From Brasenia schreberi (Eukaryota; Streptophyta; Magnoliopsida; Nymphaeales; Cabombaceae), in the NCBI GenBank assembly GCA_036023115.1, contig JAYKKT010000076.1, positions 1,860,001-1,924,000 on the forward strand: a stretch of 64,000 nt of DNA, written 5' to 3'. Below the pieces are notes generated by a model. It made no database searches and was not told where the DNA came from. It saw only the letters and a list, made by a program, of their open reading frames with translations. Positions 54,810-64,000 of the stretch are shown one piece after another. Made by a program: the position numbers and the translations under genes. Positions within the stretch are counted from its first letter, which is position 1; every line of letters begins with the position of its first letter.

Positions 54810-57800
54810 ATGGAAAAGCAAAAACTCGAAAAAAGTGTGCTTTGTATAGTTCCCAAAGTTCTTGTTTTACAAAAACCCAAAAAAATCGAAAAATTGGAAA
54901 ATACCAAAAAGATTTTGTACATAGCTGCTCCTGGTTTAACTTTGGCGAAAGAAAAGAATTTCGAAAGAAACGTCGTCTACATAGCCAGACCAAAAATTTC
55001 GAAATCACTTGAAAATCCAAGTACAAAACCAGGTTATTTTGAAAACCACGCATCAAGTTCCCTCGGGTCTATAGCCCACGAGAATGATCAAAGCCCAGAA
55101 GTGGATCCCCTTGAGGAAGATCCCGCTTCTGAGCTCCCAGAATTTCATAGAATTCTCGATTTTGAAAGACCTTCCCAATCAGTAGGAGGAGATTTCGTAG
55201 AGGTGAACCTAGGGGATGATTCCAATCCCAAAACCATCAAAATAGGCGCATGCTTGCATGAAACTGAAAAGTTAGCATTCATTGCATTTCTACGGACCTA
55301 TTTAGATGTGTTTGCATGGACGTATGAAGACATGCCGGGCATAGATCCCAGCATAGTCGAGCATCGTCTTCCCTTAGATGTAGGTGTAAAACCAATAAAG
55401 CAGAAGCTTAGGAAAATACACCCGAATGTACACATGCAAGTCAAAGAGGGTTTAGAAGATCTGCTAAAAGCCGGATTTATAAAACCCATTGCGTATTCTG
55501 ATTGGTTGTCAAATATCGTTGTAGTTCGAAAAACCAATGGGAAAATTCGAATATGCATCGATTTCAGAAACCTGAATAAAGCCACTCCAAAGGATAATTA
55601 TCCTGTACCAAACATAGATTTGATAGTCGATAGTACTGCAAATCATGAAATGTTTTCATTCATGGATGGCTATTCAGGCTATAATCAAATCAAACTAAGT
55701 CCACGAGATCAGGGTAAGACCGCCTTCACAACCCCATGGGGCACGTACTGCTATACAGTCATGCCCTTTGGTTTGAAAAATGCCGGCGCAACATACCAAC
55801 GAGCCATGAACACGATCTTCCATGATCAAATTCACGAGCTTGTAGAAGTGTATGTAGATGATCTCTTGGCAAAATCCAAAACCCGATGCACCCATATCGA
55901 ATGTTTACAAAAAATCTTCGAAAGGCTTAGGCTTTACAAAGTAAAGCTAAACCCTCAAAAATGTGTGTTCGGGGTAGAATCAGGAAAGCTTCTAGGCTTT
56001 ATGGTGAGCCAAAGGGGAATAGAAGTCGACCCCTCTAAGTGTCGAGCCATCATAGACATGGCTCCACCCTCCAATCTCACCCAAGTCCGTAGCCTCCAGG
56101 GTCGATTACAATCTGTGCGCCGATTCATATCGAATCTGGCAACTAGATGCGAACCCTTCAACAAACTGTTGAGGAAGGGTACGAAATTCTTATGGGATGA
56201 CGAATGCCAAAAGTCCTTCGAGAGACTAAAGGCATACTTGGTTAATCCCCCCGTTTTGAATCCTCCAAAGCAAGGAAAAACCGCTGTTATTATACATCTC
56301 CGTGCATGTAAACGCTTTAGGAGCCCTGTTGGCTCAATACGAGGATGACACCCATAAGGAGTATGCCATCTACTATATTTCGAAAACTCTCTTGGCTTAT
56401 GAACGAAATTATCAAGCCATGGAGAAGACGTGCTTGGCCCTAGTCTGGGCCTGCCAGAAATTCAGACACTACTTCCTAGATCATGAGATCTGGATAGTGT
56501 CCAAGCTTGATCCAATCAAGCACTTGTTCGAAAAACCCATTCTCACAGGTAGATTGGGCAAATGGCAACTCCTTCTAATGGAGTATGATCTAAAATACCA
56601 TCACCAGATCTCCGTTAAGGGGCAAGCCCTAGCAGATTACGTGGCTGACTTCCCCTTGGAGGACGCATATCCCACTCTTGTCGAAATGCCTGATGAAGGC
56701 ATATTGCAAAACCATTCTCAAAACCACATTTTGGCAAATTCTTTCGAAAACCAAGTGTGGACGATGCACTTCGACGGGGCACGAAACCAACGAGGGGCTG
56801 GTGCCGGGATCATCCTAATCTCCCCTGAAAGGGCGAGATTCCCATAGCAGTCCGCCTAGATTTCGAATGTTCCAACAACGTAGCTGAGTATGAAGCACTC
56901 ATACAAGGCTTAAGGATTTCGAAAACTCTAGGGGCATCATGCATCGAGGTCTTTGGAGATTCGCTCCTTGTCATAAACCAGGTTTTAAAAATTTGGCAAG
57001 TACGTAATGAAAAACTACTTCCATATCACGAGTTGGCCACTCGATTAGTCCAATCCTTCCAGTCGTGTAAGCTCACACACGTGGGAAGAGAGGACAATGG
57101 CATCGCCGATGCCCTCTCTTCCTTGGGTTCAGCCCTGAAGGTCGATCCCATTTCAGGGACCAGATCTTTGGAAATATGGCATGCGCCCCATCCATCCACA
57201 CACGACTTGGATATTTGCCAAAACAACCCAGGGTCTATTGAAAAACCCTGGTTCTATGACATAAAACAATTTTTAGAAAATGGGGATTCACCGAGGATGC
57301 CACATCCAAAGATAGGGCATTCATTCGTAAGATTTCGACCCGATACACCATTCTGGGTGGGGTCTTATACAAAAAGAGTTTTACTGGCATTCTGCTTAGG
57401 TGTATCGACCTAGAGGAGGCTAGGATAGTGATGCACGAGTTCCACGACGGAGAATGTGGAGGTCATGTTAATGCCAACATGATGGCAATGAAAATACTTA
57501 GAGGGGGTTATTTTTGGTCCACCCTGAAAAAGGATTGTCACGATCATGTTAGGAAGTGTCATCCATGTCAAGTGCATGGGCACGCCATTCATATCCCTTC
57601 ATCTGCATTGCATTCCGTGGTCAGCCCCTGGCCATTTACCATGTGGGCGTTTGACATTGTAGGCCCCATATTTCCAAAGGCCTCAAATGGGCATCATTTT
57701 ATTTTAGCAGCCACGGAGTATTTCTCCAAGTGGGTGGAAGCCATTTCCCTAACAAATGTAATGGGGCAACATGTGGTGGCTTTCATCCGGAGGAATATCT

Positions 57801-58495
57801 TGGCTCGATTTGGGGTACCACGAGACCTTGTGTCTGATAATGGTACCCCATTCAAGAACGAGCGGATGGTTAAGTTGTGCAACACGTATGGCATAACTCA
57901 CCACTTCTCCTCGCCCTACTACCCTCAAGGCAACGGCCAAGCCGAAGCCACAAACAAGACTCTCATTGGTATCATTGAGAAGACCTTAGAGAAGGGTAGG
58001 AGGTGGCATGAGAAGCTGGATGAAGCCTTATGGGCTTATCGGACTTCCATCCGGACTCCCACGAATGCCACACCATTCGAATTGGTCTATGGCACAAACG
58101 CCATTCTTCCCATTCATACCCAACTGCATTCATTCCATACATCCATTGCACTCGACCTCCCCCTAGAGACGCTTCAGCATGCTAGGATGGCCGAACTAGA
58201 TTTGCTAGATGAGAGGCGACTCCTTGCTATGGATCATGCTCGTGCATACCGGCAAAGGATAGCCCGACATTATAGCAAACACATGAGACCTCGCCACTTT
58301 GAAGTGGGGGATCTGGTCTTGAAAACCATCCATCATCGTGGCCCACACCCCCTAGGCAAGTGGCGCCCCAACTGGGATGGACCCTATGTTGTGCGAGCAA
58401 CCACTACGAACAATTCGTATTGGTTGATCGATGTAGAAGGTAGGAATTTAGCAGATCCTATCAATATTCAATACTTAAAGAAGTATCATGTGTAG
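54810..58495 (+). pseudogene. pol: pol of element A, broken by three homopolymer indels
   Basis: RT, RNase H, second RNase H and integrase, readable in four pieces. Frame breaks against C: one extra A in 56276-56280, one missing A at 56828-56830, one missing G at 57282-57285. Piece 1 (54810-56348) holds the lysine-rich leader and RT with YVDD at 55851-55862. Piece 2 (56302-56847) holds RNase H and the start of the second RNase H (HFDGA at 56767). Piece 3 (57033-57413) holds the end of the second RNase H with ADALSSL. Piece 4 (57428-58495) holds the integrase zinc domain, DDE core (FDIVGP, SDNGTPF, NGQAEATNK) and GPY/F (NWDGPYVV). The upstream ATG at 54720 meets a stop after seven codons, so the natural pol start in this copy is unclear; 54810 is simply the first in-frame ATG of the open frame. 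Confidence 0.94.
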
Positions 58496-59676
58496 GATCT
58501 GGATTAAATTCCAGTTTTCGAAAATTTTATAGGGATAGCTGCCCTGAGACATGTGAATAGGGTGCAAAGGCGAACTCGTGTGACCCTAAGTAAGAGAATT
58601 CGCACTTGTGAAAAGTGGAGTTTTCAAAATCGTGGTTGCATTTCAAAATCCTTCGTTTTACAAAGAAAGGCCTAGTTCAACATAGCAAGATACTTGCAAG
58701 TAGTACATGCTATTTCTAAATAGGCTGATCTGGAATGGATCGAGTGTAGGCTTGGGATAAGTCCTCCCCTCTTCTTTTCCCCTTCCAAAAGGAAAACAAA
58801 AGGAAAACAAAGGCCCAAATCAAAAGGGAATTTCCCATTTAAAGTCTCTTTCCAAAAGAAAGAAACCAGACTTGAAAAAAGAAAAATCGATTCTCTTATA
58901 AAAAGAGGGATTAAAGAAAAAATACTCCCAAAGGGAGACCCTCTATGAAAAAAAGGAAAAAGAGGCCAAAAAGCTCAAAAAGAGCAGTTTTCCGCCTTCT
59001 ATGCCTTAAACCACGGGACGCTTCAGAAGGGACCGTGGTATCTCTTTCCCATCCCTGGCTTATCCCAAGCTAAACATGGTTCATTTCGAGGAATCCTAAA
59101 GTAAAAATAGGATTTACTTGCTTGAATTTCATCTTGTTTGAGAATTCGACCTTTCGAGTAAGGCATAGGGATTTGAAATGAAGCTTGTTTTCTTATAAAA
59201 CCTCCGCTAGATAAGCGAGTGTTAAGACTCAAACAAGGGCAAGCACGAAGAGCTCGAGATCCTTAGGATCGAGACTCAAGACAGTTGTCCCTTTTGTAAA
59301 TAGCTTTTGTAAATAAGTTTTAAAAACCGAACATCGAACAGCCTAGGGTTTTTGCTCACTTGGAGCGGTAGGCCTTGTAAGTCTCTAGAGTTCGACCACA
59401 TCTGGTCTCTGGGAGGTCGCCACTCTTGGCACCACACCCATGTCATCTGCATTCCACGCATGGTACTTGCATAAACATGATCCCATTTAGGACCAGATTC
59501 CATAAGTAAACCCTTTGGCGTGATATCTCCTCCTACCAGAGTTTGTAAAAATGAGATTTTGTTAAAATGGGACGATCCCATATTCTTCGTGGCTAGATCT
59601 AGGGAGACATTAAAAGGGGTGTTTGTCATCTTTGCCCTTATCCAAATCTATTTGGACAAGGCCAAAGAGGGGCATC
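58496..59676 (+). other. 3' UTR of element A with polypurine tract
   Basis: 1.18 kb non-coding, purine-rich between 58770 and 59000 (AAAAGGAAAAAGAGG-type runs). PPT AAAGAGGGG at 59664-59672, four bases before the 3' LTR; the palindrome at 59630-59667 overlaps it. Confidence 0.92.
59630..59667. repeat. PPT-overlapping palindrome, element A
   Basis: Arms CTTTGCCCTTATCCAAAT and ATTTGGACAAGGCCAAAG around a CT centre; 16 Watson-Crick pairs, one wobble-compatible pair and one mismatch over 18. Confidence 0.9.
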
Positions 59677-62600
59677 TGTAAACACCCCGAAATCCCACGA
59701 ATTTCTTAAACAAATCTGGTTTTGATACAAGCAGCCCCAAAGGGCCGTTTTTGAGTTTGGAAACCTAGGAGCCTTCCAAACAACCCTGTATATATGTTTT
59801 AAAACTTTATCTTTCAAAACATATGATATAGCTTTTGAAAACCCTTTTAAAACATGTTTTGAAACCCCGAAGTGGCTTGGCCTGATCAAGACAGGACCAG
59901 GAGAGCCCAGAAGAGCCCGGAACCGGAGCACCTGTCGAGCCCGGCACAGCATCTCTTGTATCTGATTCACACCCCAGGATCTCGAACGTCCAAGACCCTG
60001 TTCTTATCAAAAAAAGCATTTGAAGTCATCTCCAGAAGGCAGAAACGGAGGCGGACGACTATGTTGGCGAAGACCCAACGCAGACGGAGTACTGATGCTG
60101 TCAGGCCCCGCACGAATCGTCCGTTTCGAACCCAGCTCGAAGGAGTCAGAGTTCAGTTTGGATTGGGTCTGGACCATATATATCCAGATTCCAATCCAAA
60201 CCCATATGTGGACTTGGATTTGGATTTGGATCCAAAGATCCAATCCAATATCCATATCCATGGCCCACATCACCTTCTCATAAATGAAGGTGGGGCCCAC
60301 TTGAAATTCACGTGGGATATTGGGCATGAGAGAGAGTGGGGGTGATAAATATCAAGAGTGTTGTATTAAGCTTGACTTGTGTGTCAAGTTTGGGTTTAAT
60401 CTTGTGGTTTAGCCTAATTGAGTGGGTTTAAGCTTGTAATTAGCTAAAACCTAACCTAGGGCTGCACCAACATGGGATGATCAAGGTTTATGGGCCATGC
60501 TAAGGGAGCTCCATCACCTAAACCTAGCCAAAAATACCTAAACCTAGCCTAAACCCCTAATCCACCCCTAATCTGAACCTAATCACCTAACCCACTTCCC
60601 TAATCCCGGCCTAATCCCAACCTAATCACCTAACCCACTTCCCTAATCCTTCCCTAAACCTAGATTAATTTCCCTAATCCTAGCCTAAACCTAGCCTAAA
60701 CCACCTAACCTAGCTCACTAAACCTCACCCTAAAACCCAACCACCTAACCTAGCCCTAAACCCCTAAACCACCCTTAGCCCACGATTTTCCCAAACACCT
60801 AGTTTTAAAATATCTGGCCCAGCCCCATCCAGCCCACCTTATCTACATACCACCCTACCTAAACCACCTAACCACTACCCACAGCCCAGCCCTAACCGAC
60901 CTACCCATCCCCTATTTAAACCCCCCTCCTTGTGGGCGGGTTTTTCAAGTGGGAGCCCTCACCTCAGCCCAGCCGATTCCACTCTCCAATCCGCCCGCCT
61001 GCTCCACTCCCCAACTGCTCCACCTGCACCGCCACCTTCCCTCTTCCATCCACCACCACCATCCCTCAGCCGGACGCCACCACCTCCACCCAACCGAACC
61101 AGCCAACAGTCACCTGCCCGCCTGCTTCCCATTTCATCCGCCACCTCTCCCCATTCGGTAAGTGCCCCAAACTCCCTCAAAACCACTCTCTACCACCTCC
61201 CCACTCTTAGCCACCCATCTTCCCCTTAGCTCAACCTCTTTGCCGCCACCATCTAAGCCTAGCCGAACCTAGGATAACCCAAGTGGCTGGCCACTACTCA
61301 GCCACCACCTCCCATTCGGCCGACCTCCCCCTAGGCGTCCTCTTTGGCCTTCCCACTAGCTCACCTTTTAGGTCCAGTTTCCCTAAGTCCCTAACTTCCC
61401 TAGTGACCCTAAGACCCACTTAGTCAGCCACTCTAAACTCCCTACTTGGAGGCGCCGCCCACTTGCCACCGATCCCCTTCAAGGCGTCCATCCCGCGCCC
61501 CATTTGCAGCCGGCCAGCACTCTTGGTCACATACCTTCGCGGAGCTCCCGTTTGCAGCCCAAAGCCAAGGCCACGCTCAAGCAAGACCTCTACGGACCAG
61601 CTACTTGTAAGTTTCTAAACTCGGTCTTTAGTCATACGCTTGCTTGAAATTCAATTTGATACGGGGTTGTAATAACGGAGCCTAGTCTCCCCCCGCTTGT
61701 AATAACGTGGCTTGGCACAACCACACACACGTGCACTCTCTTAGTCGTGCACAACTTTGAACACACACGGGCCTAATCAGCCCCTAATATATAAGTATAC
61801 GTATATATTTCATTCCCGAAGGGTTTTGTTTAAGTTGGGTGTGTTGTCTTTCAATTTAAACACTCTCACACACATTGAGCTTTCGCTCTTATTTGAAAGA
61901 CCCAAGTAAGGGCCGACCTATACTATTTGGGTTTCATTTCATGTCGTGTGAGTAAGTCTTTTAATTTAAACACTCTCACACACATTGAGCTTTCGCTCTT
62001 ATTTGAAAGACCCAAGTAAGGGCCGACCTATACTATTTGGGTTTCATTTCATGTCGTGTGAGTAAGTCTTTCAATTTAAACACTCTCACACACATTGAGC
62101 TTTCGCTCTTATTTGAAAGACCCAAGTAAGGGCCGACCTATACTATTTGGGTTTCATTTCTTGTCATGTGAGTAGTCTTTCAATTCAAGCACTTTCACAC
62201 ACATTGAGCCTTCGCTCTTACTCCCAAGACCTTAGTCAAGGCCATACTGCAATTTATATTTGGGTTTAATTTCATGTCGTGTGTGTAAGTCTTTCAATTC
62301 AAGCACGCACCCACATTGAGCCTTCGCTCTTATTTGCAAGACCCGAGTAAGGGCTCATATACATAAGATATATACATATCTCCCTTCGGTTATTTCCCTT
62401 CGGTTATTTCCCTTCGGTTATTTCCCTTCGGTTATTTCCCTTCGGTTATTTCCCTTCTGTTATTTCCCTTCAGCATTGTCTTTACATTTCGGGTTTTCCC
62501 TTTGGAGTAGCGTGAGTTTGCATTGCATCTACGCCATACCACGAGGTAGGACGCATATTGCATCAAAGCAACCCCCGCTCGAATTCGCCCATGTAGTGGA

Positions 62601-62987
62601 GTGTTCATAACACACAAACTAGGCGACCCAAAAAGGGATAAAAGAAAAGACTTAGGCACGTGCAAATCCACGTGATCTAAAACATGCAATCGCATCTTAA
62701 AGACCCGAAATAGACACCTCGAACCGTTTCGTAGACTTTCTCCCTAAAACTCGATGTTTTGTAAAAGCGTACAGACTGACCCTTGCGCATCGGTGCAAGA
62801 AGGTCTGCGACGACAAGAGCTCACTTGCTCACAGTCGCCACGTTTAGAAGTCAGTATTGATATATCTTCGCTAGCTTAAGTAAGCTAGCTGGCACGCCCT
62901 GTTTGTATATCTAGGCCTTAGACGCACGATAAGATCCACTCCAAGCCACGAAAGGGGCGAAGAGGCGGGGATTTTCGCGCGTCTACA
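59677..62987 (+). mobile_element. 3' LTR of element A
   Basis: 3,311 bp, collinear with the 5' LTR. TATA-like TATTTAAA at 60913-60920 (the 5' LTR has lost the first T), donor-like GTAAGT at 61158, array about 61876-62320, one more 14-bp CTTCGGTTATTTCC unit than the 5' LTR. Ends CGCGCGTCTACA at 62987. Confidence 0.96.
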
Positions 62988-62992
62988 GAAGG
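62988..62992. repeat. Target-site duplication of A, right copy (GAAGG)
   Basis: Follows the terminal CA of A; B internal sequence then resumes with GAAGACCACTTTCGG. Confidence 0.96.
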
Positions 62993-64000
62993 GAAGACCA
63001 CTTTCGGAGGAGTTTTTGTATTCTCGATTTCTTTTTTTTCTTTCTTTTGAAAATAGCCAATTTTCCTTTTTGGAGAGAAAGTAGGATGGGGGAGGGCTTA
63101 TCCCTTTGGTTACTCGATTCAAACGAGATCGTCCTATTTCTTAATAGCATCTGCTATTCGAAAATATTTTGATATTTTGAACAAGGCTTAATCTTGTAAG
63201 CTAGGGTTCTTTGAAATATAGCCAATTCATTTTTGGAAGACTCTACTTTTCGAAAAGTATAGATTCCTCCATTCGGGGTTATACAATCTACTTCGATCCT
63301 TCTTTCAAGAAGTTTCAAAGGAGTTCGATTTTTCAAAATCTTTTTGAAAAAGAATTCAGCATAAACCCTTTTGAATATTCGGGCATTTTCGGGGTTTTGC
63401 TAATTTCTATCCACAATATCAACAAATTTCTAATTTTTGTTGCCCTTTCGAAGACATGGGGACATTTCTACTCGAGTTTGCCACCCTTTTGGGCTTTCTT
63501 CGGGGTGATATGATGCATGCTATGCACTCTATGTGTTTTAAAATGGAAATACATGTTTTTATGCAATGATGAACACATGAAATGTATCTCACAAATCATG
63601 AAGGAGATGCGTTCACTTATCCATGGAAAGTGTCTAGGGGCTGTGTTTAAAAATGCCCCTAGCTTGATGGGAATTTCGCATGGCCATATGGTGAAGGGCC
63701 ATGGTTTTTCAAAGGGATTTTGGATGGACAATGGTATGTTCATGTCCATGCACTTCCATGGTTTTTCTAACATGATCATGATACTTTTTGCTCAAGGATG
63801 GGAAACATAACCAGCCCTAAGTGATCGTCATGGCCATCAGGTTTTAGTTTTGACATGGTCTCCATATTTCATCGTGAGATTCATGTTCTTTATCCTAACA
63901 CAATCAAGGTTTTTATATAAACCAGAGGTTGAAGAAAATCTTTCTTTTCAAAGCCATGAAAGGTTTTTGTGAAATGTGTAACCCTTTTTCAAGATTCTCA
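62993..64000 (-). pseudogene. pol: B internal region 2, part 2: decayed pol, running off the right edge
   Basis: Collinear with 43470-44476 of internal region 1 and nearly identical. Includes the degenerate integrase zinc-domain stretch (about 63730-63860). No stop-free pol frame of useful length. The window ends about 141 bp before the position that in region 1 meets the next LTR. Confidence 0.85.

Larger units (their letters stand above)
48377..62987 (+). mobile_element. Element A: complete, young Tat-like LTR retrotransposon
   Basis: 14,611 bp with both LTRs (48377-51682, 3,306 bp; 59677-62987, 3,311 bp), TG...CA ends, a perfect 5-bp target duplication, a primer-binding site, an open gag-protease, a pol with three single-base homopolymer breaks, a PPT and a 7,994-bp internal domain. 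By eye the LTRs differ at only about four bases and three short indels (a 10-bp repeat near 48605, one base near 49620, one 14-bp CTTCGGTTATTTCC unit near 51100). It is the last insertion in this window. Confidence 0.97.
39752..64000 (-). mobile_element. Element B: family-2 LTR/internal tandem in C's 5' LTR, hosting A
   Basis: Order on the plus strand: LTR (39752-42593), internal (42594-44617), LTR (44618-47499), internal (47500-48376, continued at 62993-64000 after A). Each LTR is followed by the complement of a PPT, so each is a 3' LTR of a minus-strand unit. Neither internal region contains gag or a primer-binding site; both carry decayed RT and integrase pieces and are nearly identical to each other. 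It is either two nested copies or a recombination-made LTR-internal-LTR-internal array. The window ends about 140 bp before the point where the next LTR would be expected in the array model. Confidence 0.85.

Overview
The window is plant nuclear repeat DNA. I recognise no host gene, tRNA, rRNA or CRISPR array. Nearly all of it is explained by a nest of Ty3/gypsy LTR retrotransposons that share one pol layout: gag-protease, reverse transcriptase, RNase H, a second plant/archaeal-type RNase H, and an integrase with a GPY/F module. The dual RNase H and the protease motif LLGRPWIH point to the plant Tat (Ogre-like, non-chromovirus) lineage. The species cannot be told from this window.

Layout (element letters are mine). 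I (+) is the outermost host: a 5' LTR that enters at 6326 and ends at 11657 after a tandem rearrangement, internal DNA 11658-24936, and a 3' LTR 24937-28209. Three elements sit inside I. E (-, left edge to 6325) lies in its 5' LTR and is itself split by a solo LTR, F (2048-4982). J (-, 18799-24092) lies in its 3' UTR. C (-, 28210-39751 and on past the right edge) lies near the end of its 3' LTR. C's 5' LTR is interrupted by B, a second LTR family (LTRs 39752-42593 and 44618-47499, with decayed pol remnants as internal DNA). The second B internal region is interrupted by A (+, 48377-62987), a complete 14.6-kb copy. The nesting I > C > B > A is four levels deep. Target-site duplications are visible for F (GTTTC), J (CCATT) and A (GAAGG). 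The B1 paralogue at about 43455-43485 shows the pre-insertion sequence of A's target.

Two LTR families occur. Family 1 (A, C, E, I, J; about 3.2-3.3 kb) starts TGTAAACACCCCGAAATCCC and ends CGCGCGTCTACA. Family 2 (B, F; about 2.8-2.9 kb) starts TGTAAACACCCCAAA and ends GTGTCTACA. Their sequences are widely diverged but they share several architectural parts: a palindrome built over the polypurine tract, a U5 hairpin followed directly by a copy of the first 10 bases of the primer-binding site, a 5' splice-donor-like site about 210-285 bp after the TATA box, and a tandem array of about 110 bp.

Coding state differs by copy. A has an open 956-codon gag-protease and a pol broken by three homopolymer indels. 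C has full-length gag and pol, each closed by one C-to-T nonsense change. I has a pol with five in-frame nonsense codons, all explained by C-to-T or G-to-A changes, and no frameshift. E, J and B are remnants. The observations most worth following up are the PPT palindrome, the U5 primer-site mimic and the candidate spliced leader; all three are inferred from sequence comparison within this window.
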